A DNA stretch of 54,727 nt. It comes from a bacterium (lineage in GTDB: Bacteria > UBP6 > UBA1177). The stretch's first letter is position 1, and each line of letters starts with the position of its first letter. Below, piece by piece: positions 43,446 to 52,919 of this stretch. The stretch is taken from assembly GCA_017963125.1 (NCBI GenBank), contig JAGCUA010000090.1, positions 1 through 54,727 of the forward strand, given 5' to 3'. Both the position numbers and the translations under genes were made by a program. Under the pieces are notes generated by a model. It saw only the letters and a list, made by a program, of their open reading frames with translations, did not search any database and was not told where the DNA came from.

Positions 43446-46400
43446 TTAAAACGGAACAAGTTTGAAGCCTTCGAGTTTCTTTCCGGCATCTTTCTGCGTC
43501 TCTTCAAGAAGTTTCGCAGGATCAAGCTTCCACATTTCGGAAATGACCGGATAGCGCTTGATGACCGCTCCGTCGCTTACCGCAAAGTATCTTCCGCCGC
43601 GCTCGAACGCGACACTGTAGGCAGAATACTGAAGGTCGAACTGCATGATCTTCTGTGAATTTGCAGTATTTCTGATGACAACCGCACGGCCTGCAGAAAT
43701 GAACATTTTTCCGTCTTCGGAAAACGCTACAGCATTGACTGTTCCCGAATTTTCCTTAAAAGTTTCAACTATCTTCTTTGATTTCACATCCCACTTGTTT
43801 ATAACACCGTCTTCATCGGCCGAAATGGCGACCGTATTGTCAGGAGAAATTGCAAGCGAAAGGACCGATTTTCCGTTTCCCCCTTTGGTCCCGAAGAGAA
43901 GTTTCCCTTCCTGAAGGCTCCAGAAGTTTATCTCACCGTTCCTTCCGGCACTTGCGGCAAGCGTTCCGTCAGCCGATACTGCAACAGTGTTGACCGGATT
44001 TTCGTGGTCGAAAACCTTTGAGACGCGCCTTTCTGAAAGGTTGAAGATCTTCACCTTCTTGTCTTTTCCCGAAGAAATTATGCTTTTTCCTTTGTTGAAG
44101 AAACTTATCGCAGAAATCTGGTCCGTATGGAGCGGATACGAAAAAATGATCTTTCCCGTGAGCGGGTTCCAGAAACGCAGCACTCCGTCAGAATCACCGG
44201 AAGCAAGGAACTGTCCGTCCGGAGAAAAAGCCAGACTGTAAGGAACCGTTCCTTCCACGCCGAAAGAAGAAATCGCAGATTCGGTGGCTATATTCCACAG
44301 CTTTATCGTGTAATCCCAGCTTGAAGAAGCAAGAAGTCTGTCATCCGGAGAATATGCGAGCGACGGAATATAGGTCGTATGTCCGCGCAGACGCTGCATC
44401 TCCTTAGTCAAATCGGTGCGCCACAGCTTGATGAAACGGTCCTCGCCTACCGAAACGAGCGAATTTCCCATCGGCAGAAACATTACCGAATATACCGATC
44501 CGACATGGTCCCGAAGGTCGTCGACCTGTCTTGTCGCAAGATTTATCAGCTTTATCGTTCCGTCGCGCGTCGCCGCAGCAGCAAACGTTCCGTCATTCGA
44601 GATATCAAGCGAAAAAAAGGCGTCCCAGTGCTCAAGAACATTCAGCGGTTTATCGAAACTGACACTCCAGAGAGCGAATCTTTTGTCGTAGCTTACAGAG
44701 ACGAAGCGGCTTCCGTCGTTAAGGAAATGGACTGCCACAGTCGGTTCGGAGTGAAATTCAAAAACTTTTTCGATTCCGCTCCGAGTGATCAGGTATATCT
44801 TTCCCGAGCTGTCTGAAACAAGTATCTTTTTTCCGTCAGGCGCCCAGTCTATGCTGCGGACAGTGTTTTCAAGCTCGAATCTGCCGGCAGAAGAAAGGGT
44901 CAGATCGTCAGTTTTTACGACCCAGAGCGTTTTTTCAGTTCCGCCGAATGCGATGAACTTGTTTCTCGGAGAAAACGAAAGCGCATAGATCTCTCCGGCG
45001 AGAGTCGGAAGCGATTTTATCTGCGCGCCGTCAGAAGCGTTCCAAAGAATAAGGTTGTTGTCCCAGCTGCCTGTCGCGATGAACTTGCCGTCGGAAGAAA
45101 ACGCTACCGCACTCACCTCGTCCTTGTGACCGTTCAACTTGAATTTTTCAGTTCCGTCTGCCGAATAGACCCTCACTTCCTTTCTTTTGCCTGAAACCGC
45201 AAAAAGAGACGCGTCCGGCGAAACAGCAACGTTCCTTGCATCGAAATCGACACTTGCAAGATTTCCTTTGAAAGCGTTGTTGCCGTAGACTCTCGAAAGG
45301 TAGAGCAGAGACTGTATCTCAAGCATATGTTCCTGGCTTTCGCCAATATTTTCAGCAAGATACGAATCAGGATAGCTCCACGGGCTCATAGGATTGAAAG
45401 GGGAATTGTAGAGCGACGCCGCAGCGAAAATTTCTGAATCGGAATACATTCCCTCCTTCAGAAGTTTTTCGGCGTATTCAAGGTAGCCGAGAGAAAGGTT
45501 GAGGTGAGCCGCCCTTTCATTTTCGACAGAATCGCGGTAAGCCTTGAAAACGGCTACCGAAGCAGAAATCATAACGGCAAAAAGCACCAGCACAAGAACG
45601 GAAAGCGATTTGTTTTTTACGACAAAGCGCTTGACGAGCTCCAGCGAACTGTATTCATAGGCTGCGATCTTGCCGCCTGACATGAAATTTTCGACCTCTT
45701 TCGCGACCTCTAATGCCGACTGATAACGCGAAGCAGGATCTTTGGTAAGCGTTTTTTCAACTACGGCGCAGAGATCCGGCGGCGAAGCGGGTTCGTAAAC
45801 GGTTATATCGACCGGGACACCCGATTTGACGTTTTCAAGGATCTCCTGGACGTCCTTTCCGGTAAAAGGAGGAAGACCGGTGAGAATTTCGTAAAGGACT
45901 GCACCGAGAGAATAAATGTCGCTGCGCTCGTCTATCGCGGCAATATCGCCCCTCGCCTGTTCGGGAGACATATAGGCAGGAGTTCCTATCGCCTTTCCCT
46001 TGATAGTCATCCCGATATTTTTGACTTTGAGAAGGTTGAGCTCTTCACGAAGTTCGCTGTCTGCCGCGTCACCCTCGCCTTTCACCTTCGCAAGCCCCCA
46101 GTCAAGAACGACCGTTTCACCGAATTCCCCGATCATAATGTTTTCAGGTTTTATATCACGGTGGATCACACCTCTGCTGTGCGAATATGCTATGGCGTTG
46201 CAGATGTCGCGGAAATGAGGCAGCAGCCTCAACCTTTTTTCAAGCGTTCCTGCATCTTTTATAGCCTGAGAAAGCGTCACTCCGCGGACAAGACGCATAG
46301 TGTAGTAACGGTTTTCATCCGGTTTACGCCCGATTTCATAAACGGGAACTATGCCGGGATGTTCGAGCTGTCCCGTGACACATGCCTCTCTCAAAAAGCG

Positions 46401-46661
46401 GGCTTCATCGCTTTTCATTTTGTCCAAAGAGGGTATCCGGCCGTCCTCTCCGCTGCTGATAAGCTCTTTCAAAGCTATTTCACGGCCTATCGTGTGATCG
46501 AAAGCGACCATGACTTTGCCGATTCCGCCGCGACCGAGCTCCTCCTTGACGTCGTATTTCCAACCGGACTGGGACTCATTCTGTTCATAGATAAAATCGG
46601 GGGACATTGCGTCGAGCGAAACCGTTTTCGTGATGTTGTTTTTTAGTGAAACATGCTTCAT
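43446..46661 (-). CDS. Transmembrane Ser/Thr protein kinase with C-terminal WD40 repeats
   Basis: A 1071-residue sensor-like kinase. The kinase domain (about 35-330) has the Gly loop LGRGGIGKV, Lys in IALKEL, HRDIKPENI (near 165), the magnesium motif as DWG, and GTPAYMSPEQARGD. One membrane helix lies near 350-372. The outer part has about 14 WD40-like repeats, enough for two seven-blade propellers, with units such as GHKDEVSAVAFSSDGKFIA and SWDNNLILWN. Such kinases are frequent in Myxococcota and Planctomycetes. GAGAGG precedes the ATG; an O-methyltransferase gene is divergent. The ligand of the propellers is unknown. Confidence 0.93.
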   Translation of the reverse strand: MKHVSLKNNITKTVSLDAMSPDFIYEQNESQSGWKYDVKEELGRGGIGKVMVAFDHTIGREIALKELISSGEDGRIPSLDKMKSDEARFLREACVTGQLEHPGIVPVYEIGRKPDENRYYTMRLVRGVTLSQAIKDAGTLEKRLRLLPHFRDICNAIAYSHSRGVIHRDIKPENIMIGEFGETVVLDWGLAKVKGEGDAADSELREELNLLKVKNIGMTIKGKAIGTPAYMSPEQARGDIAAIDERSDIYSLGAVLYEILTGLPPFTGKDVQEILENVKSGVPVDITVYEPASPPDLCAVVEKTLTKDPASRYQSALEVAKEVENFMSGGKIAAYEYSSLELVKRFVVKNKSLSVLVLVLFAVMISASVAVFKAYRDSVENERAAHLNLSLGYLEYAEKLLKEGMYSDSEIFAAASLYNSPFNPMSPWSYPDSYLAENIGESQEHMLEIQSLLYLSRVYGNNAFKGNLASVDFDARNVAVSPDASLFAVSGKRKEVRVYSADGTEKFKLNGHKDEVSAVAFSSDGKFIATGSWDNNLILWNASDGAQIKSLPTLAGEIYALSFSPRNKFIAFGGTEKTLWVVKTDDLTLSSAGRFELENTVRSIDWAPDGKKILVSDSSGKIYLITRSGIEKVFEFHSEPTVAVHFLNDGSRFVSVSYDKRFALWSVSFDKPLNVLEHWDAFFSLDISNDGTFAAAATRDGTIKLINLATRQVDDLRDHVGSVYSVMFLPMGNSLVSVGEDRFIKLWRTDLTKEMQRLRGHTTYIPSLAYSPDDRLLASSSWDYTIKLWNIATESAISSFGVEGTVPYSLAFSPDGQFLASGDSDGVLRFWNPLTGKIIFSYPLHTDQISAISFFNKGKSIISSGKDKKVKIFNLSERRVSKVFDHENPVNTVAVSADGTLAASAGRNGEINFWSLQEGKLLFGTKGGNGKSVLSLAISPDNTVAISADEDGVINKWDVKSKKIVETFKENSGTVNAVAFSEDGKMFISAGRAVVIRNTANSQKIMQFDLQYSAYSVAFERGGRYFAVSDGAVIKRYPVISEMWKLDPAKLLEETQKDAGKKLEGFKLVPF

Positions 46662-46789
46662 GACAACCTCTCAAAAAAGCACCTTTTTTTAAACCATAAG
46701 TAAGATCAACTCAACTTTTATAGTAAAAATTCTTTCGATTTTTTTCTCTATGACCTATAAAGCAGCGGATTGTTTTGCAGGAGTTGGCT

Positions 46790-47419
46790 ATGGACGCAAG
46801 AACGGCGCAGTATTTAAGAGATTTCATAAAACACGACTCAGCTTTTCTCGACGAACTCGAGAAATCGAACAGGAGCAGAAACGACATCCAGCCGATGATC
46901 GAGATCGAAGTGGGGAAATTTCTCGTTTTTCTGATTCAGGCAAAGAAGATAAAATCGGTTCTCGAACTCGGCACAAGCAACGGATATTCGGCGATCTGGA
47001 TGGCTTCGGCACTTAGAAAAACAGGCGGAAAGATCATCACCGTCGAAGGTCACGACAGGATCTTCGCAGAAGCGGAAAAAAATATCGCGGCATCAGGCTA
47101 CGGCGACATAATCGAACTTTATCACGGCAAAGCGGAAACAAAAGTCGCCGAACTTCTAGAAATTGGGGAAAAATTCGATCTCATTTTTCAGGACTGCGGC
47201 AAATATTTGTATCCGATGCTTCTTGAATCGACCGTAAAACTCTGCAAGAAAGGGGGAATAATCGCAGCCGACGACTCACTTTTCAGAGTCACAGAAACTG
47301 TCCGCAGCGGGCTTGGCGACTACACCCACGACTACAACCGCGCCGTTTTCGCCCACAAAAAACTTTTAAGCACGATTTTGCCGATAGGCCACGGCCTGAC
47401 AATCAGTTTGAAGATTTAA
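46790..47419 (+). CDS. SAM-dependent O-methyltransferase (family 3)
   Basis: A 209-residue Rossmann-fold protein of the O-methyltransferase family 3 type. VLELGTSNGYSAIWMA is the SAM-binding motif I (near residue 61), IITVEGHDR motif II, and LIFQDCGKYLYP the catalytic metal region (DxxK is D-C-GK here). The CADDSLF-like AADDSLFRV follows. The substrate is not predictable (catechols, tRNA or polyketides in various members). The start is ATG 46790 with GCAGGAG 6 nt upstream; an in-frame TTG 15 bases earlier is rejected. Confidence 0.88.
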   Translation: MDARTAQYLRDFIKHDSAFLDELEKSNRSRNDIQPMIEIEVGKFLVFLIQAKKIKSVLELGTSNGYSAIWMASALRKTGGKIITVEGHDRIFAEAEKNIAASGYGDIIELYHGKAETKVAELLEIGEKFDLIFQDCGKYLYPMLLESTVKLCKKGGIIAADDSLFRVTETVRSGLGDYTHDYNRAVFAHKKLLSTILPIGHGLTISLKI

Positions 47420-47425
47420 ATTCTG

Positions 47426-47457
47426 ACGTGACGGCGTTACGACGAAACGACGTTACG
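47426..47457. repeat. Tandem-octamer intergenic element E
   Basis: Four in-phase octamers ACGTGACG, GCGTTACG, ACGAAACG, ACGTTACG fill the 40-bp gap between two convergent genes. It is close in sequence to element D. No inverted-repeat ends are visible. Confidence 0.65.
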
Positions 47458-47459
47458 AT

Positions 47460-48530
47460 TTAATCCCAATTTTTCTTGATTTTATCAATCAGAAAAGAAA
47501 AAGCTTCATCCTGATCGTCGAATTTTCTGACGATTTCCCCTTTTTCGAAATAGAGGGCGCACTCTTTTCCCAAAGCGATGCCGAGATCGGCTTCACGGGC
47601 TTCTCCCGGGCCATTCACTTCGCAGCCCATGACGGCGACTTTGAGAGCAGGCTTCATCCACCACTTTTCTTCGTCGAACCACGCTTCGAGACGGTTGTAG
47701 TATTCGATCACTTTGCCGTGAGTCCTGCCGCATGTGGGACAGCTTACGATCTCGCCTCCGGTTTTTAAGATCCCGAGCGATTTCAGGATCATATTTGCAG
47801 TCCTGAGTTCCTCTTCGATCGGCGCCGTGAGGCTTACTCTGAAAGTGTCGACCAGACCTTCGTTCAAAAGGATCGAGATTCCGGCAGTCCCTTTGATTAT
47901 TCCGTGCTTTCCACCGCCGGCTTCTGTGATCCCGACATGAAGCGGAGCGTCTGAATTTTCGCGGATCCTGCGGCACGCAGCGACTGTTTCCATGACATTT
48001 GAAGCCTTTGCCGAAATTTTGAAATTGAAGAAATCGTGCTCTTTTTCAAGGTAGTTTGCCCAGAAAAGCGAGCTTTCTACAAGCCCCTCCCAAGTTACTC
48101 CGCCGTATTTTTTGAGGATGTTTTTGTCGAGCGAGCCGCCGTTGACACCGATCCTTACGGCAAGTTCAAGGCGTTTTTTCGCCGCTTCGATTATTGCATC
48201 AACTTTATCTGCGCCTCCGACATTGCCCGGATTGAAGCGCACTCCGCTTACTCCGGCTTCTATTGCGGCAAGGGCAAGTTTGTAATCGAAATGGATGTCT
48301 GCGATTATTTCGCCTTTGAAATTTGCGACTAAATACTTAAGTCCATCAAGTTCGTCGATGTGTTTGAAAGCTGTTCTGACAACGCGGCAGCCAAGGTCAA
48401 GCGCGCGGTTAGCTTCGGCAAGAGCCGCATCCTTACGAGTCAGAGGAGTCGTTATCATTGTCTGTATAACGGGAGGATTTCCGCCGCCGATTTTCACTTT
48501 TCCTAAAGTTATGACTCTCGATTTTTTCAT
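47460..48530 (-). CDS. ispG: 4-hydroxy-3-methylbut-2-enyl-diphosphate synthase
   Basis: IspG (GcpE) is the iron-sulfur enzyme of the MEP isoprenoid pathway that makes HMBPP. The 356-residue product starts with VKIGGGNPPVIQTM and has the TIM-barrel segments, IADIHFDYKLAL and GVRFNPGNVGG. The [4Fe-4S] cysteines are seen in SCPTCGRTHG (near 262 and 265) and MGCEVNGPGEA (near 298). The start is ATG 48530, preceded by GAGGTAAAA, 7 bp after the amidohydrolase stop; longer starts would overlap that gene. Presence implies the MEP route. Confidence 0.97.
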   Translation of the reverse strand: MKKSRVITLGKVKIGGGNPPVIQTMITTPLTRKDAALAEANRALDLGCRVVRTAFKHIDELDGLKYLVANFKGEIIADIHFDYKLALAAIEAGVSGVRFNPGNVGGADKVDAIIEAAKKRLELAVRIGVNGGSLDKNILKKYGGVTWEGLVESSLFWANYLEKEHDFFNFKISAKASNVMETVAACRRIRENSDAPLHVGITEAGGGKHGIIKGTAGISILLNEGLVDTFRVSLTAPIEEELRTANMILKSLGILKTGGEIVSCPTCGRTHGKVIEYYNRLEAWFDEEKWWMKPALKVAVMGCEVNGPGEAREADLGIALGKECALYFEKGEIVRKFDDQDEAFSFLIDKIKKNWD

Positions 48531-48537
48531 TTTTACC

Positions 48538-49716
48538 TCATCCGAAAATTTCAGTCGGGTCAAATTCATAGTTTCCGCAGTTTTTCGCGCAGTAACCGGC
48601 AATAAATTCGCTCAAAGTGAGCCTCTGCCCTTCAAAAATCGGCCGTAACGACTGCTGCAGAGCGAATTTCACGCCGTGAGGCATTCCGTCGGAACCAAAA
48701 AACATATCTTTCCCCGGAACAAAACCCGCTTTGTCGATAAGCATTCTGAAAGGGTTGTTCCTTTCGGCAAAACCGTCGGGAAGCCTGTCTGCGTAGATAA
48801 GCGAGTCTTCAGTGAAATTGGGCTGCATCGAAAGGACGATCCCAAGATTTTTAGCCCTTTTTGCAGTTTCAAGATCGATAAACTGAGCGTGTTCCAGCCT
48901 TATGAACTGGGAACTTCCGTGCTTTCTCACGATTTCTGCAGCATCCACCACCTGTTTTGCAGCGATGTCACCCAAAGCGTGGATCGCAACGCCGTTTGCA
49001 GTGGAGGCGGCTTCTTCAAGCAGTTCAACAAGTTCCGGCAGAGAGTGAGTCAGAACTCCTTTATTTCCGTTTTTGTAAGGTCTGCTCAAAGCGGCTGTGC
49101 CGGAGCCGTTCGCGCCGTCCGTAAAAAGTTTGATCCCCTTGATCCTTTTTTTTGTCGGATCGGGCAGCGTGCGGAAAGTATTGATGTCAGCCCAGAAGGA
49201 AACGCGGTTTTTGAGTGCGGAACCGTCGATAGTTTCAAATATTTCCTGCGTCGGAAGCAGCATATCCTCGATTTCATAAACTCCGCATTCCTTGAGCAGA
49301 AAACCGGCAAATTCCTGCATTATTTCAATGGTTGACGGCAGGATCTGCACAAAGAAAAGGAGAAGTTCCGTGACATGTTCCTCGCACCAGTCTGGATCTT
49401 CATAGTTGTCGATTATCTCGGTAAAATCAGGGCGGAGCAGCTTTTCAGCCCCTTCGTTCATCACGAAACCGTGAAGCGACAGATTCGAGATTATGAGCGG
49501 CGGAAACTTGTTGAGCTCGGCCTTTTCAAACGAATAGAAACCGCTGTTCCAGCCGTAAGCCGAATTAAGTTTTCCGTCCTCGAATTTTTTGAAAAGATCA
49601 AGGGCTTCTTCTTTGGTCCTTACCTCTTTCAGGCATACAGATTTGAACATTCCTGCATAGAGCGTGAAGTGGCTGTGGGAATCATGCAGATAAGGAAGTG
49701 ACATTTTTGAAAGCAT
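48538..49716 (-). CDS. Amidohydrolase (amidohydrolase 3, YtcJ-like)
   Basis: A 392-residue metallo-hydrolase with HDSHSHF (residues 11-17, the HxH metal pair), a Lys-bearing GIKLFTDGANGSGTAAL near 198, AIHALGD near 248, RLEHAQF near 277 and FGSDGMPHG near 349, the metal-ligand set of the amidohydrolase superfamily. It lacks the usual N-terminal beta-sandwich of YtcJ proteins, so the product starts directly at the first ligand. The substrate is unknown. It lies 7 bp upstream of ispG on the same strand. AGAGG precedes the ATG. Confidence 0.85.
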   Translation of the reverse strand: MLSKMSLPYLHDSHSHFTLYAGMFKSVCLKEVRTKEEALDLFKKFEDGKLNSAYGWNSGFYSFEKAELNKFPPLIISNLSLHGFVMNEGAEKLLRPDFTEIIDNYEDPDWCEEHVTELLLFFVQILPSTIEIMQEFAGFLLKECGVYEIEDMLLPTQEIFETIDGSALKNRVSFWADINTFRTLPDPTKKRIKGIKLFTDGANGSGTAALSRPYKNGNKGVLTHSLPELVELLEEAASTANGVAIHALGDIAAKQVVDAAEIVRKHGSSQFIRLEHAQFIDLETAKRAKNLGIVLSMQPNFTEDSLIYADRLPDGFAERNNPFRMLIDKAGFVPGKDMFFGSDGMPHGVKFALQQSLRPIFEGQRLTLSEFIAGYCAKNCGNYEFDPTEIFG

Positions 49717-49755
49717 TTTCAGACCTCTGATTTGAAAGAATTAAGACTGTTGATT

Positions 49756-51468
49756 TTATTTGGGAGAGACGCCCGGTTTTTTAGGAGTCGGCAGCCATGT
49801 GAAACCGTCAAGAACGACTGTTGAATCCCATGAATGGTCAGGACCGTAGCCGACAGTTCCCTGCTCCCAGAGAGCGAGTCTCAAAGTGATCTCCTCGTTC
49901 GGCTCGACGTTTCCGACTACTCGGAGCCAGCCTGTGCCGCCGTGACCGTCGTTGCACCCTACCATACCTGATTTTCCTTCCGTACCGAAACCGGTTCCGT
50001 TGAGAAGTTCGTCACCGGTGCAGAATCCCCATTTGTTGATGCTGTTCGTCATGCCGCCGATAAGACCTCCGCCGCCGCAGTTCGGGTTGCAGGCCTTAAA
50101 AAGACCTGCCGGAGCAAGATCTACGCCGACAGGATTGCCGAAATCGTCTTTAGCAAGATTTTTATCGTAAGGATTCTGGTATTCAGCACCCGGGTTTTTC
50201 TCGTTGTATGTCGAATCAAGCAGCGCGATGAAGAAATCGTTGTAGTTGTTGTCGCTGCAGACCGTGCTCGGGTATTCGATCGACATGAAGAAAAGACTGA
50301 ACTCGAACGCTCTTGCATTTGCCGGGACTTTCATCTTCAAAGTGAGCATGATCGGATCCTGAACAGATGGGATCTCCTTGCCTGCACACTGGTTGGTAAG
50401 ACCGTTCTGTGCAGCCTGACCGCCGCACGAAGGAGCTTTCGGGATCTCGCAGCCGGGCATCACGTTGATCCAGTCTTCAGGAATCTTGCTTGCCGTCTGC
50501 ATGTCACCGGCACCGATAGTAGCGATACTTGCATTCATCGTCGGATTGTTCCACGGACCGGTAGAGAGAACTGCAAGCATATTGCTTCCGTCTTCAGGAA
50601 ACATCTGTGAGCCGAATACGCTCGTAACTGCAAACGTCTGAGCATCGCTTTCGTAGTACGGCATATCTCTGCTCATTCTTTCTGTCGGATTGTATGAGCA
50701 GCCGCCGTCATTGCTGCATGCATTCGGGTTCGTGTCTATCATCTCGCTTACAGGCGTTCCTGCAAGTGAAAGTTCAGCCGAAATAAGACCTGCGCATGCA
50801 CCCATCGCCTTTGCGAGTTTTTCAGCATTGCCTGCATAATCGCCGATAGTGAGCGAAAGTCCTGCATCGCAGTGCTCGACCTCGTCGATCTGACCGTTGC
50901 AGTTATCGTCAACATAATTGTCCCTCATTTCAAATGCACCGGAGTTGACTCTTTCAGGAGAATCGGTCCCGTTGCATCCTGCTTCCCATCCTGTTTCACA
51001 GCAGTCGCCGTTGCAGTATGTGTAACCGTCGCCGTCGTAATCGACAGCATTTTCCTCGGTCATATCCTCACCGTCACAGTTTTCGTCTATGCCGTTGCCG
51101 CAGATTTCGGGTCCCGGAAGTACCTGACCGACGCATTCGCTCCAGTCGGTTCCATCCTCGACGCATGTCGCTATTCCCGCTTTGCATGTACCGACACCGT
51201 CAGTACCGCTCGGACCTTCATAACACGGACGCGTCTCACCCGGTGTGCAGGTGACATAGATTCCGCCTTCATGGATCTCTTCAAAATCGGCATCAGGATT
51301 TTCAGAATCACTTTCTTCTCCGTTTCCGCCGCCGTCTCCACCGCCGTTTCCGTCGTTGTCGGAATCGTCGTTTACAACAGTTTCACCCTCTTCATCATCG
51401 CTTGCACCGCATGCAGTAAAGAAAAATGCGGCAAGCATGACCATTAAAACAACCGAAAATTTTTTCAT
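49756..51468 (-). CDS. Surface lipoprotein with MopE-like metal-binding motif and choice-of-anchor-type region
   Basis: A 570-residue exported protein. The signal peptide ends at a lipobox-like FTAC (Cys about 20). An Asp/Gly/Asn-rich linker (about 25-65) follows. Next is a Cys-rich part with ICGNGIDENCDGED, DYDGDGYTYCNGDC and DDNCNGQIDEVEHCDAG, resembling the calcium-type putative metal-binding (MopE) motif. The larger C-terminal half (about 205-570) with FFMSIEYPSTVCSDNNYNDF resembles choice-of-anchor L regions of Myxococcota surface proteins. ATG 51468 follows GAGAGG. Function unknown; likely surface exposed. Confidence 0.82.
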   Translation of the reverse strand: MKKFSVVLMVMLAAFFFTACGASDDEEGETVVNDDSDNDGNGGGDGGGNGEESDSENPDADFEEIHEGGIYVTCTPGETRPCYEGPSGTDGVGTCKAGIATCVEDGTDWSECVGQVLPGPEICGNGIDENCDGEDMTEENAVDYDGDGYTYCNGDCCETGWEAGCNGTDSPERVNSGAFEMRDNYVDDNCNGQIDEVEHCDAGLSLTIGDYAGNAEKLAKAMGACAGLISAELSLAGTPVSEMIDTNPNACSNDGGCSYNPTERMSRDMPYYESDAQTFAVTSVFGSQMFPEDGSNMLAVLSTGPWNNPTMNASIATIGAGDMQTASKIPEDWINVMPGCEIPKAPSCGGQAAQNGLTNQCAGKEIPSVQDPIMLTLKMKVPANARAFEFSLFFMSIEYPSTVCSDNNYNDFFIALLDSTYNEKNPGAEYQNPYDKNLAKDDFGNPVGVDLAPAGLFKACNPNCGGGGLIGGMTNSINKWGFCTGDELLNGTGFGTEGKSGMVGCNDGHGGTGWLRVVGNVEPNEEITLRLALWEQGTVGYGPDHSWDSTVVLDGFTWLPTPKKPGVSPK

Positions 51469-51554
51469 TTTTTTACCTCTCAATAAAAGCAAAACACCAA
51501 CCGGATGGATATTTTACGGAAAGTCGGAAATAAAACAAGAGCTTGGGTTAGAAA

Positions 51555-52919
51555 TTATTCTGTCGGGCAGTTGAGATCGGCTCTCTCAATGTAAGTCCAT
51601 ATTCCGCCGAATTCTTCGTCTTCGACACATTCGCACCAGTCGACTTCGGTTACTCCGTCGGCGCACAGCCATTTTCTTTTCTCGCCGATTATATTCGGAC
51701 AAGTAAGTTCACAGAGCGGAGGCTCGCCCGATGTCTGCCAGCCGTTATATGTGCAGTAGACATAATCGCATTCCAAGGCAATTTTGTCGTTATGCTGATA
51801 TATTCTTCCTTCACTGTCCTCGCATTTTTCAATTCGGGGAGGGCACTGAAGATCGATTCTGTCGATACAGCTCCATTTGCCCCATTCTTCGCCCCATTTA
51901 TCGCTGGTTTCATCATCTTCTACGCAGTTGCACCATTCAAGTACGGTAGTATAATCATGGCATGTCCAATACTTTGTTTCAGACTCTTCCTTATTGCAGA
52001 TTTGGCATTCAGGTCTATTATTGTAATAAACCTCCCATCCTTTTTCTTCACAGACCATAATTCCGCATTTTTCAGGAATCAAATCACCTTCGTAGTATTG
52101 TCTTCCTTCTGAGTCTTTGCATTTGTCAGGTCTCGTGTCAACGATTTCCATAGCAATATTGACACCTTTTTTAAGTTCCACACCTTCCGTCCCTTTTTCA
52201 AACCAAGCAAAAAAGGCTGATATCTTCGAATTGTAATCAATCGTAGAATAAAATCCCACTGCCCCATCAATGCTTTTGGAGTTTATGTTAAAAATGGATT
52301 CTTCAACAGACACTTTAGGAAAATATTCATCATTTGTGGTAAAATAAAGATTATAACATGGAGCGTAACAGGCAGAGTAAGGGTCCACAGTGTAAATCTC
52401 GCAGCCAACAAGTTCTGAGAGTTTCCAAAACTCAGGAATAAAATCAGGACATTCAACAATTTCCGAACTATAAAGATCTGTGCAGTATTCCTTATTGAAA
52501 ACGATTTTTTTATACTGCCAGTCATCCAGAATGTTTTCAATCAGTTCTGAAACAGAATTCATGCTTTTGTAGCAACTTCTCTCTGTAATTTTTTCGTAAC
52601 ATATTCCCGCAACTTCTTTTTTTGTCAGAGAATTTACACCATACGATTCTGTCGTCGTGCATCCGTCTGGAGGAAGCATGTCTGTATCCGTATCAGCATC
52701 GTTGTCTTCATCTGGAACCGTTTCTGAATCACTTGTATCGGTCTTGTCTTCGTCAGGCACAATTTCCGAGTCTCCAGTATCAGCAGAATCCGCGTCTGCA
52801 ACTGTTTCAGTATCGCCTGTGTCAGTTTTTCCCGGCTCTTTTTTGTCATTTCCGCAACTGACAAATACCAAAACAAGAGCAACCGCGAAAACAATGGTTA
52901 AAAACGATTTTTTAATCAT
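51555..52919 (-). CDS. Lipoprotein with acidic linker and duplicated Cys-rich modules
   Basis: A 454-residue exported protein. The signal peptide ends at FVSC (Cys about 22). Residues about 25-85 are an Asp/Thr/Glu/Ser linker of repeated DTGDSE- and VPDED-type units. A central domain of unknown fold follows (about 90-265). The C-terminus holds two copies of a Cys-rich module: CKDSEGRQYYEGD through WCNCVEDDE to DRIDLQCPP, and CEDSEGRIYQHND through WCECVEDEE to ERADLNCP. Its ATG is inside the end of the upstream gene (8-bp overlap), with GGAG upstream. AT-richer than most genes here. No family recognised. Confidence 0.78.
   Translation of the reverse strand: MIKKSFLTIVFAVALVLVFVSCGNDKKEPGKTDTGDTETVADADSADTGDSEIVPDEDKTDTSDSETVPDEDNDADTDTDMLPPDGCTTTESYGVNSLTKKEVAGICYEKITERSCYKSMNSVSELIENILDDWQYKKIVFNKEYCTDLYSSEIVECPDFIPEFWKLSELVGCEIYTVDPYSACYAPCYNLYFTTNDEYFPKVSVEESIFNINSKSIDGAVGFYSTIDYNSKISAFFAWFEKGTEGVELKKGVNIAMEIVDTRPDKCKDSEGRQYYEGDLIPEKCGIMVCEEKGWEVYYNNRPECQICNKEESETKYWTCHDYTTVLEWCNCVEDDETSDKWGEEWGKWSCIDRIDLQCPPRIEKCEDSEGRIYQHNDKIALECDYVYCTYNGWQTSGEPPLCELTCPNIIGEKRKWLCADGVTEVDWCECVEDEEFGGIWTYIERADLNCPTE

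Noticed and set aside
48531..48602. Longer N-terminus for ispG
   Set aside because: It would overlap the amidohydrolase gene; ATG 48530 has a good ribosome site and fits the family start.
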